This document shows positions 17,808-25,866 of a stretch of DNA of 51,901 nt, one piece after another; the stretch's first letter is position 1, and the number at the start of each line of letters is the position of its first letter. The DNA comes from an uncultured bacterium (GTDB taxonomy: Bacteria > Bipolaricaulota > Bipolaricaulia > RBG-16-55-9 > DRJF01): NCBI GenBank assembly GCA_913053845.1, contig CAJXGD010000010.1:1-51901 (forward strand), in the 5' to 3' direction. The notes below the pieces were generated by a model. That model worked only from the letters and a program-made list of their open reading frames with translations, was not told where the DNA came from and searched no databases. Position numbers and translations under genes: made by a program.

Positions 17808-18377
17808 TCAAATGGATTTAACCGCAGGATAACGGAAACAATCCACTAGGTGATCGTTGACCAGTCCGGCAGCTTGCATGAAGGCGTAGCAGATGGTGGG
17901 GCCCACGAAGCGAAACCCTCGTGCTTTGAGGTCTTGGCTCATCGCCTCGGCTTCCGGTGTCCTGGCGGGGATTGCTGCCAGGGAGGTCCAGGCGTTGACC
18001 TGGGACCTACCACCCACGAATCGCCAAATATACCGATCGAAGCTACCGGATTCACGTTGTATTTCTAGAAAAGCCTTCGCGTTTCCGAGAGTCGCTTCGA
18101 TTTTCAAGCGATTGCGTACGATGCCAGGGTCATGCAGCAGCTCACGGATTTTACTTGGGTCATAACGCGCGATCTTGGCTGCGTCGAAATCGTCAAACGC
18201 GCGCCTAAAATTCTCTCGTTTGGCGAGGATCATCGCCCAGCTCAGACCGGCTTGAAACGCATCGAGAACCAGGAACTCAAATAGTTTATGCTCGTCATGC
18301 AAGGGGACGCCCCACTCCCGGTCGTGATACTCGACCATCAAATCATTAACATTGGCCCATTCGCATCTTCGTCTCAT
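17808..18377 (-). CDS. tag: DNA-3-methyladenine glycosylase I
   Basis: Base-excision repair enzyme that removes 3-methyladenine from alkylated DNA. The protein, about 189 residues, matches Tag throughout: RRRCEWANVNDLMVEYHDREWGVP at the N-terminus, then FEFLVLDAFQAGLSWAMILAKRENFRRAF, and the end FVGPTICYAFMQAAGLVNDHLVDCFRY. The structural zinc ligands known for the family are present: Cys in RCEW, His in YHDRE, and His and Cys in NDHLVDC. I chose the ATG at 18377 (MRRRCEW) because the family starts there; two earlier ATGs at 18389 and 18407 add residues not found in homologues. It is a single gene in an accessory patch. Confidence 0.94.
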   Translation of the reverse strand: MRRRCEWANVNDLMVEYHDREWGVPLHDEHKLFEFLVLDAFQAGLSWAMILAKRENFRRAFDDFDAAKIARYDPSKIRELLHDPGIVRNRLKIEATLGNAKAFLEIQRESGSFDRYIWRFVGGRSQVNAWTSLAAIPARTPEAEAMSQDLKARGFRFVGPTICYAFMQAAGLVNDHLVDCFRYPAVKSI

Positions 18378-18470
18378 ACCTCGCACCATCCTCGTTTCGC
18401 TTTTCAAAACCAGTATAGCACATCCAGAAACGTGTAGATCTCCGGCTGATGGCCACGAGGAGGGAGATTA

Positions 18471-18791
18471 GGGTGTGTTTGCAAAGTAGGAGGGAGTGGC
18501 TAGACTGCCAAGCATGAACAGAGGCGACTTGACCAACGAACAGTGGGAACGGATTCAACCGTTGGCGGAAGGCCAGGATCTGGGATCGGGTGCTGGCTGA
18601 GCTCCAACGGCAGACGGACAGCGCGGGGGAGCTGGACTGGGAGATCCACTACGTGGATGGCACGACGGTGCGGGCCCATCAACATGCGGCCGGAGCAAAA
18701 GGGGGATCCCGAAGCGGAAGCGCTCGGCCGTAGCCGCGAGATGTGGGTCATCGCCGCTGTACTCCTATGGCTCTAGTTCGCAAACACGCCC
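18471..18791 (+). mobile_element. Internally deleted IS5-family relic with terminal inverted repeats
   Basis: A 321-bp element with imperfect inverted ends: GGGTGTGTTTGCAAA at 18471 and, read inward from 18791, GGGCGTGTTTGCGAA. TA flanks both sides (18469-18470 and 18792-18793), matching the TA target duplication of many IS5-group elements. Inside, from an ATG at 18514, are transposase scraps in different frames: MNRGDLTNEQWERIQPL (the IS5 N-terminus), then LAELQRQTDSAGELDW and WEIHYVDGTTVRAHQHAAGAKGG, then EALGRSR. The DDE catalytic remainder is missing. It is dead on its own but could be moved in trans. Confidence 0.85.
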
Positions 18792-18850
18792 TAGTCCTTC
18801 TGAGCCCCTCCCAGGATAATCATCGGCTTCTAATCAGCGGTTTGCTCCTC

Positions 18851-18879
18851 TTGACAACTCCGGGGTTAGGTGCTATAAT
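18851..18879 (+). promoter_or_regulatory. hsp20 promoter, consensus sigma-70 type
   Basis: TTGACA (18851-18856), 17-bp spacer, TATAAT (18874-18879). The match is perfect. The start point would be near 18886, inside the palindromic operator. Confidence 0.88.
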
Positions 18880-18914
18880 CTCGTTAGCAAACAGCAGGTG
18901 AGTTTGCTAACGAG
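18880..18914 (+). promoter_or_regulatory. CIRCE-like operator
   Basis: A perfect 13-bp inverted repeat, CTCGTTAGCAAAC / GTTTGCTAACGAG, with a 9-nt spacer. Its core TTAGCAAAC-N9-GTTTGCTAA has the length, spacing and outer bases of CIRCE (TTAGCACTC-N9-GAGTGCTAA), the HrcA operator, with a symmetric two-base change. It abuts the -10 box and covers the transcription start, so a bound repressor would block hsp20. Confidence 0.75.
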
Positions 18915-18938
18915 CAAGATGAAAGGAGGAATTCAACA

Positions 18939-19385
18939 ATGACACGACTACCATTACTCTGGACGGAACCCTTCCAAATGACAAATCAGCTAGGGCACTT
19001 GATGGACGAATTCTTCAAGGGCTTCGAGCGAGATCGGATCGCCTGGCCCTGGCAGGGCCTAGGTCAGACGGACATCTACGAAGAGGATGGACAACTGGTC
19101 TACGAGACCGAGTTGCCCGGCCTCAAGCGCAGTGACATCGAGATCAAGGTTGAGAACGGTCGGTTGATCATCAGCGGAGAGACCCGGCGCAATGAGCGCA
19201 TCGCCGATGAGCGCTACTTCCGCAGGGGACGTAGCTATGGCAAATTCCAGCGCGTCTTTCCCCTGCCGGAGTCCGCATCCGACCCGAAGAAGATCAGGGC
19301 CAAGTTCGCGGACGGCGTGTTGCACATCAGTGTGCCGCTCAAAGAGCCGCTCGGTCAGCAGACCGTTAGGGTCAAGGTCGAATAG
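18939..19385 (+). CDS. Hsp20/alpha-crystallin family small heat-shock protein
   Basis: ATP-independent holdase chaperone that binds unfolding proteins in the cytoplasm, 148 residues. The alpha-crystallin domain runs from about residue 42 (TDIYEEDGQLVYETELPGLKRSDIEIKVENGRLIISGE) to the conserved GVLHISVPL near 128-136. The C-terminal tail lacks a clear IxI motif (EPLGQQTVRVKVE), where an I-x-I/V oligomer contact is usual; VRV may serve. A strong AAAGGAGGA ribosome site precedes the ATG. It is a single-gene unit between a CIRCE-like operator and a strong terminator, pointing to heat-shock repression by an HrcA-type regulator. Confidence 0.95.
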   Translation: MTRLPLLWTEPFQMTNQLGHLMDEFFKGFERDRIAWPWQGLGQTDIYEEDGQLVYETELPGLKRSDIEIKVENGRLIISGETRRNERIADERYFRRGRSYGKFQRVFPLPESASDPKKIRAKFADGVLHISVPLKEPLGQQTVRVKVE

Positions 19386-19425
19386 GCCGGCAGTTGCAAC
19401 GAGCAGAAGGTCAGAGCAAAGGTCA

Positions 19426-19462
19426 GAGCGGCGGAGGGGTGAGCCTCTCCGCCGCTCTTTTT
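19426..19462 (+). terminator. Rho-independent terminator after hsp20
   Basis: An 11-bp GC-rich stem, GAGCGGCGGAG / CTCCGCCGCTC, with a 10-nt loop, followed by TTTTT. Confidence 0.9.
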
Positions 19463-19485
19463 ACCTGGCCCAGCTCGGGCTCCAG

Positions 19486-19514
19486 TTGGCAACCGGCCTG
19501 CCGGCGTTTAGAAT
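19486..19514 (+). promoter_or_regulatory. nadK promoter, leaderless type
   Basis: TTGGCA (19486-19491), 17-bp spacer, TAGAAT (19509-19514). Only 8 nt (GAGGACCT) separate the -10 box from the ATG, so the transcript should start at or within 2 nt of the start codon. Confidence 0.65.
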
Positions 19515-19522
19515 GAGGACCT

Positions 19523-20344
19523 ATGTATCCGGAAAAGCTTCTGGCGATCGCGAATTATACCAAGCCCAAAGTCTTCCCTATCCTGGACGAATTGCGCCAC
19601 TGGGGCGCAGAACAGGGCCTAGAAGTACTGGTCAACGAAGCCATCGCGCCCTTGAGCTGCCGGCCCAACCGCCGCTGGCTGGCCATCTCCCTGGGCGGCG
19701 ATGGCACCTTCCTGCGAGCCGCCCGACAGCTAGCCGGGACAGAGACGCCCATCCTGGGGGTCAACCTCGGTAGCTTGGGTTTTCTCACCCAACTGGGAGC
19801 TGACGATCTGCTGCCGGCCTTGGAGCAGATCAGCGCGGGCAGTCTTTCCATTGAGCCGCGCCCTCGCTTGGAGGCACGCACCGCCCAAGCCGGCTATTCA
19901 GCCTACAATGATGTGCTCATCTCCCGGGTCGGCATCAACGACTTCGCCAAGCTGGCCATCTACGCCGATGAGCAGTTGGTGGGACGCTACGGGGGAGATG
20001 GGTTGATCCTGGCCACCCCCAGCGGCTCTACCGCCTATGCCTTGGCCGCCGGCGGTCCTATCTTGACCCCGAGGCTGGAGGCGATCGAGGTCACCCCCCT
20101 CTGCGCGCACACCCTGGCCTTGCGCACGGTCGTCTTCTCGCTGGAGACCCGTTTTCGCGTCCAACTGGAGACGGACGGCGCTCTGGCGATTGACGGCGAC
20201 CAGGTCGAAAAACTATCCGCTGGCGACCAAATTGCGATCTTCCGCTCGGCACAGACGACCTCGGTGGTACTGCTGGACCGACCGCACCCCTCCTTCTTCG
20301 AGCTGCTGCATCACAAGCTACACTGGGATCAGTCGCCCGGCTGA
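19523..20344 (+). CDS. nadK: NAD kinase
   Basis: Cytoplasmic enzyme that phosphorylates NAD to NADP, 273 residues, normal length. The catalytic GGDGTFLRAAR motif is near residues 57-67, followed by the NLGSLGFLTQ segment. The NAD-binding GGDGLILATPSGSTAYALAAGGPIL region is near 155-180, and the GDQV strand is near the end. It is the first gene after the hsp20 terminator and has its own leaderless-type promoter. Its 3' end overlaps the convergent Fe-S scaffold gene by 16 bp. Confidence 0.96.
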   Translation: MYPEKLLAIANYTKPKVFPILDELRHWGAEQGLEVLVNEAIAPLSCRPNRRWLAISLGGDGTFLRAARQLAGTETPILGVNLGSLGFLTQLGADDLLPALEQISAGSLSIEPRPRLEARTAQAGYSAYNDVLISRVGINDFAKLAIYADEQLVGRYGGDGLILATPSGSTAYALAAGGPILTPRLEAIEVTPLCAHTLALRTVVFSLETRFRVQLETDGALAIDGDQVEKLSAGDQIAIFRSAQTTSVVLLDRPHPSFFELLHHKLHWDQSPG

Positions 20345-20739
20345 GCGCGGCGCTGCTGCTGATAGCGGCGCAGGGCACTCTTGAGCGCATTGAGCGAGAG
20401 GGTGGCGCAGCGCATCCGATTGAGCACCACCTCGCGCCCCAGCGTCTCCATCAGCTCTGCCTGGCCCAGCTCGGCGATCCGGCGCAGCGACTTGCCTTGG
20501 ACCATCCCGGCCAGCACGTCCACTGAGGCTTGGCTGATCGTGCAACCCTCCCCTTCGAAGGAAATTGTCTCGAGATACGACTCGCCCTCCCGCTGAGTGA
20601 ACTTCAGATAGAGCCTGATCAGATCCCCGCAGCCGGGGTTGCCGCCCTCTTGAACCAAATCCGGATGAGCGAGAGCATACTTATGGCTCGGATTCTCATA
20701 GTGATCGAGCAGGAACTCGATCTGGCTCTGGCGGTCCAT
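20329..20739 (-). CDS. SufU/IscU-type Fe-S cluster scaffold protein
   Basis: Fe-S cluster assembly scaffold or sulfur acceptor, 136 residues. The metal/cluster ligands are C37 and D39 in NPGCGD, C66 in GEGCTISQAS and C111 in MRCATLSLNALK. The wording around the second and third cysteines (CTISQAS, RCATL) is that of SufU. The distance of 45 residues between C66 and C111 is closer to IscU, because the insertion of about 17 residues usual in SufU is missing. No sufB, sufC, sufD or sufS is nearby. It is translated right after pepF: the pepF stop and its ATG share a base (TGATG). It converges on nadK. Confidence 0.9.
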   Translation of the reverse strand: MDRQSQIEFLLDHYENPSHKYALAHPDLVQEGGNPGCGDLIRLYLKFTQREGESYLETISFEGEGCTISQASVDVLAGMVQGKSLRRIAELGQAELMETLGREVVLNRMRCATLSLNALKSALRRYQQQRRAQPGD

Positions 20740-22559
20740 CAGGATCTCCTCTCCCTGGTCTGAACTAACTGCTCCAAGCGCTCCACGTAGCGGCTCAAGA
20801 CTGCAAAGGTCCGTTCGACCGGCTCCGGGGTGGTCAGGTCAGCTCCGGCCAGCTTGAGTGCCTCCAAGGGGTAGAGTGAGCTGCCGGCCTGGAGGAATTT
20901 GAGATAGTGCCCTGCCGCGTCGGGCTCGCTCAGCACTCTCTCCGCCAGGGCATGCGCGCCGGAGATGCCGGTGGCATACTGATAGACGTAGAAGTTGGCA
21001 TACAGGTGCGTGGCGAACTGCGACCAGGTAATCCCCACCCGCTCCCGGTCCAGCTCCACCTCATCCCCATAACCCTCGGCGAAGAGATCGGCCAACAGCT
21101 CGCTCAGACCCTCGGCGCTCAGCGCTTCGCCCCGCTCGATGCGCCGGTGAATCTCCAGCTCAAAGCGCGCTAGAGTGGGCATGATGAAGAAATAGCGCAA
21201 GAAATTGGACATCGCTTCCTCGATCAATGCGATCTGAAACTCAGGATCATCGTTCTCCTTGAGTAAGTAGTCGCGCACCAACGCTTGGTTGAAGTTCGAG
21301 GCCACTTCGGCCACGAAGATCGAATAACGAGCATAGATGAACGGCTGATTCTTCCAGGTGTAATAGGAGTGCATCGAGTGACCTAGCTCGTGCGCCAGAG
21401 TGCTCAAGCCCATCAAATTATCATTATAGCTCATCATGATAAATGGATGGGTGTCCGGCACACCGCTGGAGAAGGCGCCCATCCGTTTGCCCCGATTGGG
21501 GTACACATCCACCCAGCGCTCTTCCAGCACGCCGCGGCGCAGGATGCTGAGATACTCCGGGCCTAAGGGCGCCAGGCCCTTGACGATCCAGTCCACCGCT
21601 TGCTCGAAGGGAACCACCGGCATTTGCCGGACCAGCGGGGCACGCACATCGTAGACGAAAAGCTTGTCCACGCCCAAGGCCCGCCGCCGCAACCGCCAGT
21701 AGCGATGCCAGATGGGCAGGTGTTTCTTGTAGGTGTCAACCACGTTATGAAACACTTCAACCGGGATGTCGTTCTGCCCCGTGGCCGCTTCCAGCGCCGA
21801 GTTATAACCGCGGGCGCGGGCCAGAAAGACATTCTGTTTGACCCCGGCGGCCAGGCAGTTGGCCGTGGTGTTCTTGTGGGCCAGATAGGCATCGGCGTAA
21901 TGCTCCCAGGCCGAGCGGCGCAACGCTCGGTCCGGACTGGAGAGCAGTTTGCCGATCGTGCCTTGAGCGATCTCGTGCGTCTGGCCGTTGCTATCGCGGG
22001 CCGGGGCGAAGCGCAGCTCCGCATCGGAGAGAATCCCATGGGTGGCCGCGGCGGTGCGAAAGGGGTCCATGACTTGGCTCAGCAACTCCTCGACCTCGGC
22101 CGAGCGCACGTGCGTCTGGTGCCGCTCCAAGCGATCGAAGTAATGGCCGTAGGTTGCCAGCCGTGCTTCGCTCTTCACCCAGTCGCGCAGCTTGCCAAAG
22201 CCTAGTTGGAGCAGCTCCGGCTCGGCGAAGGCCAGCGCGCCCAGCACGCGGGCATATAAACCGCGGGCACGATCATTTTGCGCCGCGGCAGCCTGATCGG
22301 TGGTGTCCACATTATGGTTCAAGCTGGCGTAGACGATCACCTTGCCCAGACTGCGCAGCACTGGCTCGCTGGCCTCAAACCAGTCGGCCAGGGCGGCAGC
22401 GCTATCGCCCAGATGACCCTGAAAGTGCTGTAAAGCAGGCAGTTGCACGATAATTTGCTTGATCTCGTCTTCCCAAGCTTGTTCGGTGGGGAAGATGCTC
22501 TCCACCTCCCAAGTGTATCTCTCCGGTATCTCGCCGCGTGCGGGGATGATTTCGCTCAT
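20739..22559 (-). CDS. pepF: Oligoendopeptidase F, M3 family metallopeptidase
   Basis: Cytoplasmic zinc peptidase that degrades short peptides, about 606 residues. The zinc site [11 protein letters not shown] is near residue 388, with the third ligand Glu downstream in the [12 protein letters not shown] region, as in M3 enzymes. The N-terminal PepF domain includes [18 protein letters not shown] chose the ATG at 22559 (MSEIIPARG), which follows AGAGGAGG at ideal distance; an upstream ATG at 22583 lies in the previous gene. It is the middle gene of a phosphopantetheinyl transferase-pepF-scaffold run and may use peptides brought in by the ABC importer. Confidence 0.96.
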   Translation of the reverse strand: MSEIIPARGEIPERYTWEVESIFPTEQAWEDEIKQIIVQLPALQHFQGHLGDSAAALADWFEASEPVLRSLGKVIVYASLNHNVDTTDQAAAAQNDRARGLYARVLGALAFAEPELLQLGFGKLRDWVKSEARLATYGHYFDRLERHQTHVRSAEVEELLSQVMDPFRTAAATHGILSDAELRFAPARDSNGQTHEIAQGTIGKLLSSPDRALRRSAWEHYADAYLAHKNTTANCLAAGVKQNVFLARARGYNSALEAATGQNDIPVEVFHNVVDTYKKHLPIWHRYWRLRRRALGVDKLFVYDVRAPLVRQMPVVPFEQAVDWIVKGLAPLGPEYLSILRRGVLEERWVDVYPNRGKRMGAFSSGVPDTHPFIMMSYNDNLMGLSTLAHELGHSMHSYYTWKNQPFIYARYSIFVAEVASNFNQALVRDYLLKENDDPEFQIALIEEAMSNFLRYFFIMPTLARFELEIHRRIERGEALSAEGLSELLADLFAEGYGDEVELDRERVGITWSQFATHLYANFYVYQYATGISGAHALAERVLSEPDAAGHYLKFLQAGSSLYPLEALKLAGADLTTPEPVERTFAVLSRYVERLEQLVQTRERRS

Positions 22560-22569
22560 CAGACCTCCT

Positions 22570-23328
22570 CTAGGATGGTTCATCCTGCAATCGGACCACA
22601 GCCGCTTGGAAGCCGGGCGGCTCCGAGCGGTAAGCGGCTACTGCATAACGCGGGCCGCCGGGCAGCTCGATGCGCAGCCGCGCCCGGCCGCTCTGGGGGG
22701 CGAGCTCGACCTGAACCGCCCGCATGGGCAGCCGCAGGCCAAAGCCCAGCGCCTTGAGCGCCGCCTCCTTGAGCGTCCAGTAGAGCAGCAACGCTGCTGG
22801 CTCCCGGCAGGAAAACCGTTCGGCCAGCCGGGCCCGCTCGCTGGGGCTCAGGATGCGTTGCGCCAATCCAACCCGCAGCGGACGCACCCGCTGGAGATCA
22901 ACGCCGATCTCGCCTGCGCCGGAGAGGGCCGCCAGTCCCCAGCCCTCGCTGTGCGCCAGGGAGAGAGACAATTCCTTCAACAGATCTGCAGCCTGGGGCC
23001 AGCGCTCTCCGGCCGGAGAGGCCAGAGATGCTCGTGGTTGGCCCAGAGCCTCGTAGCCGATCAGAATCTGGGAGAGAGCTAGGCTCAGCCGTAGCTCGTG
23101 GGCCAAATATCGCCTGATCAGCCGCTTGGCCGCCAGCCGTCCGGCCAGCCAGTCGCGCCGCCGCCGGGGCGAGCGCAACCGGGCAAGCTGAGCCAGTTCT
23201 TCGCCGACCAGCCAGTGGCCCTCTCGACCAGAGCTTTGCAGGGCCTGGACCTCGCCAGGAGCACAGAGCTGTCGGCAGCAGCGCCCTGATCGGTCCTGCC
23301 GCCGGGCGGACTGTGTGATCGAATACAT
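22570..23328 (-). CDS. 4'-phosphopantetheinyl transferase, Sfp type
   Basis: Transfers phosphopantetheine from CoA to a serine of carrier proteins, 252 residues, the two-lobed Sfp length. Motifs are [14 protein letters not shown] (family SHs-like P1), [10 protein letters not shown] (magnesium-binding Asp) and [19 protein letters not shown] (W-x-x-K-E-A). No polyketide or peptide synthetase is near, so it may serve the fatty-acid carrier protein. The ATG at 23328 lies 6 nt after a -10-like box, so the mRNA may be leaderless. It is divergent from the LonB-type protease. Confidence 0.92.
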   Translation of the reverse strand: MYSITQSARRQDRSGRCCRQLCAPGEVQALQSSGREGHWLVGEELAQLARLRSPRRRRDWLAGRLAAKRLIRRYLAHELRLSLALSQILIGYEALGQPRASLASPAGERWPQAADLLKELSLSLAHSEGWGLAALSGAGEIGVDLQRVRPLRVGLAQRILSPSERARLAERFSCREPAALLLYWTLKEAALKALGFGLRLPMRAVQVELAPQSGRARLRIELPGGPRYAVAAYRSEPPGFQAAVVRLQDEPS

Positions 23329-23334
23329 GAGCGA

Positions 23335-23363
23335 ATAGTAGCTCGCTTGTAGCGCCTGGGCAA
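23335..23363 (-). promoter_or_regulatory. Promoter of the phosphopantetheinyl transferase gene, leaderless type
   Basis: On the minus strand TTGCCC (23358-23363), 17-bp spacer, TACTAT (23335-23340), then 6 nt to the ATG. The expected start point is the A of the start codon. Confidence 0.55.
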
Positions 23364-23420
23364 ATGGGGTATCTTGAGCTCATCTAGCTGACCTCTCCTC
23401 AAGTGCAAGGAGGATGGCAA

Positions 23421-25838
23421 ATGGCGACGGAGCTGAAACCCGAGCAATTGAAACGTTCCTGCGATCCTGAGCTGTTCGATTTCGAGACCACCGAAGAGTG
23501 TGAGCCCTTGCAAGGGATCATCGGCCAGCAGCGTGCGGTCAAGGCGCTAGAGCTGGGTTTGGGAATCCACGATTTCCGCTATAACATCTATGTGGCCGGC
23601 AGTTCCGGCACGGGCAAGACCTCAACCGTCAAGGGGTTCCTCGAGCGGGCCAGTGCTAGCGGTCAGCCGCCCTCCGACTGGTGCTATGTGCATAATTTCG
23701 ATCGACCCTATTGTCCGATCTATCTGGAGCTCCCCGCCGGGATGGGCTGCCGCTTACAAGCGGATATGGGACGGCTGGTCAAGGTGCTGGAGCGGGCACT
23801 GCCCGATGCCTTCAACAGCTCCGAGTATCAGCAGCGGCGCCAGGCGATCGCCCGCCGGATCAACGAGCGCCGTGATCAACTGTTCAATGAGCTGGCCCAG
23901 CAGGCCCAAGAGGCCGGGTTTACCTTGCAGCGCACCGAGATCGGCATCAAAACCGTGCCGCTCCACCAGGGACAAGCGATGAGCGAGGAACAGTTCCTAG
24001 CGCTCGGCGAGCACCAGCGCCAAGCGCTGGAGCGGAAACAGCAAGAGCTCCAGAGCCAGATCACCGAGGCCATTCGCCAGGTGGGCCTGCTCGAAGAGGA
24101 GCGCGCCACCCAGATCGGCCAACTGGACGAAGAGGTGGCCACCTTCGTGCTCACCCCGCGCGTCGTCCGCCTGGAAGAGACCTACCACGACTGTCCCCGG
24201 GTGCTGAGCTTCCTGAAAGCGGCTCAGGCCGACATTCTCAAGAACCTGGGCGACTTCCTGCCGGAGAGCGCAGGTGCAAATGGCGCTTCCGCCGACTCCG
24301 CTCCCCCCTCCGCCCCGCCGGGCAACCCCGATCCGCTGCGCAAGTATCAGGTCAATGTGATCGTAGACAACAGCCAGAGCCAGGGAGCTCCGGTGGTGGT
24401 GCTGGAGAACGCCACCTATCCCAATCTCTTCGGCAAGCTGGAGCGACGCCTGCAGTACGGGGTGATGACCTCCGACTTCACCCTGATCCGCACCGGAGCG
24501 CTTCACCGGGCCAACGGCGGCTACCTGGTGCTCAACGCGGAGAATTTGCTCAAGTACTGGACCAGTTGGGAGTCGCTCAAGATCGCCATCCGCTCGCGGC
24601 TGATCCAACTGGAAGACCCCGGCCAGATGATGGGCTATCCCGGCGGTGAAGGGTTGCAACCTGAGCCGATCCCCCTGGATGTGAAGGTCATTCTCATCGG
24701 CAACCATGATATCTACCTGACCCTGCAAGCTTATGACGAGGAGTTCCACAAGCTGTTCAACGTCAAGTGCGACTTCGACGACCGCATGGACTGGCAAGAG
24801 GAGCATATCAAGCAGTTTGGCGGCTTCATCCGGGCGCGCTGTCAGGAGCGACGTGGCCTGAAGCCCTTCCACAAGTCGGGGGTGGCCCGCGTGGCGGAGT
24901 ACGCTTCGGCGCTGACCGAGGATCAGCGCAAGCTCTCGGCACGCTTCTCCGACATCATGACCGTGGTGCGCGAGGCCAGCTATTGGGCGGAGCAGGCCGG
25001 TGCGCAGTATGTCTTGAGTGAACAGGTGGAGCAGGCCATCGAGGAGAAGATCTACCGTCACAACATGATCGAGGAGCGGATCCAAGAGATGATCGCCCGC
25101 GGCGACATCTTAGTGGACGTCGAAGGTGCGGTCGTGGGCCAAGTCAATGGGCTTTACGTGGTGAGCTGGGGTGATTTCACCTTTGGGCACCCGGCACGCA
25201 TCACCGCCAACGTCTTCACCGGCAAGGATGGCTTGGTCAATATCGAGCGTGAGGCGGAGCTCTCAGGCAAGATCCACACCAAGGGTCTGCTGATCCTCAA
25301 GGGCTGGCTGGGGGAGCATTTTGCCTGGGACAAGCCCTTGAGCCTTTCGGCCAGCCTCACCTTTGAGCAGAGCTATTCTCAAGTTGATGGCGATAGCGCC
25401 AGCAGCACGGAGCTTTACGCCCTCATCTCGGCGATCTCCGGCACACCGCTCAAACAGGGCATCGCCGTCACCGGTTCGGTGAACCAGAAAGGCCAGATCC
25501 AGCCCATCGGGGGGGGTAACGAGAAGATCGAGGGTTTTTTCGCCGTCTGTAAGGCCAAAGGTCTCACCGGGGAGCAAGGGGTGATGATCCCACAGCAGAA
25601 CATCGGCAATTTGGCCCTCAAGCGGGAGGTAATCGAGGCGGTACGTCGAGGGGAGTTTCACATCTGGGCAGTGCGGACGATCGACGAGGGCATCGAGCTT
25701 TTGACCGGCGAGTCCGCCGGTCAGCGATTGGAAGAGGGCAGGTTTGAGCAGGGAACGATCTATGAGCGCGTCGATCAGCACCTGCGGCAACTACGCCAGA
25801 ACCTAGACGAAACCCATGGTGAGGAGGATGAGGAGTAA
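23421..25838 (+). CDS. LonB-like ATP-dependent protease (AAA_32 / Lon_C)
   Basis: ATP-dependent serine protease of the Lon-like type, about 805 residues. The P-loop GSSGTGKTS lies near residues 60-68. A coiled-coil-like middle region (about 130-240, rich in Gln and Glu) interrupts the AAA module. The C-terminal Lon proteolytic domain has the catalytic serine in DGDSAS (S659) and lysine in GGGNEKIEGF (K702), spaced 43 apart as in E. coli Lon. It lacks the N-terminal LON substrate domain, as in LonB/LonC-type enzymes. I chose the ATG at 23421, which follows AAGGAGG. An in-frame GTG at 23403 lies upstream of that site. A hairpin follows the stop. Confidence 0.94.
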   Translation: MATELKPEQLKRSCDPELFDFETTEECEPLQGIIGQQRAVKALELGLGIHDFRYNIYVAGSSGTGKTSTVKGFLERASASGQPPSDWCYVHNFDRPYCPIYLELPAGMGCRLQADMGRLVKVLERALPDAFNSSEYQQRRQAIARRINERRDQLFNELAQQAQEAGFTLQRTEIGIKTVPLHQGQAMSEEQFLALGEHQRQALERKQQELQSQITEAIRQVGLLEEERATQIGQLDEEVATFVLTPRVVRLEETYHDCPRVLSFLKAAQADILKNLGDFLPESAGANGASADSAPPSAPPGNPDPLRKYQVNVIVDNSQSQGAPVVVLENATYPNLFGKLERRLQYGVMTSDFTLIRTGALHRANGGYLVLNAENLLKYWTSWESLKIAIRSRLIQLEDPGQMMGYPGGEGLQPEPIPLDVKVILIGNHDIYLTLQAYDEEFHKLFNVKCDFDDRMDWQEEHIKQFGGFIRARCQERRGLKPFHKSGVARVAEYASALTEDQRKLSARFSDIMTVVREASYWAEQAGAQYVLSEQVEQAIEEKIYRHNMIEERIQEMIARGDILVDVEGAVVGQVNGLYVVSWGDFTFGHPARITANVFTGKDGLVNIEREAELSGKIHTKGLLILKGWLGEHFAWDKPLSLSASLTFEQSYSQVDGDSASSTELYALISAISGTPLKQGIAVTGSVNQKGQIQPIGGGNEKIEGFFAVCKAKGLTGEQGVMIPQQNIGNLALKREVIEAVRRGEFHIWAVRTIDEGIELLTGESAGQRLEEGRFEQGTIYERVDQHLRQLRQNLDETHGEEDEE

Positions 25839-25858
25839 CCGGCTCTTTTGGGAGCCGG
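25839..25858 (+). terminator. Hairpin between the Lon-like gene and gdhA
   Basis: A 7-bp stem, CCGGCTC / GAGCCGG, with loop TTTTGG, begins right after the TAA. No U-run follows, so it may be an attenuator or mRNA-stability stem rather than a full terminator. Confidence 0.5.
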
Positions 25859-25866
25859 CTTGAGTT

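Noticed and set aside
23997..25085. Long open frame (362 codons) on the minus strand
   Set aside because: It is antisense to the Lon-like protease; its composition follows codon bias of the real gene and it has no recognisable domain or ribosome site.
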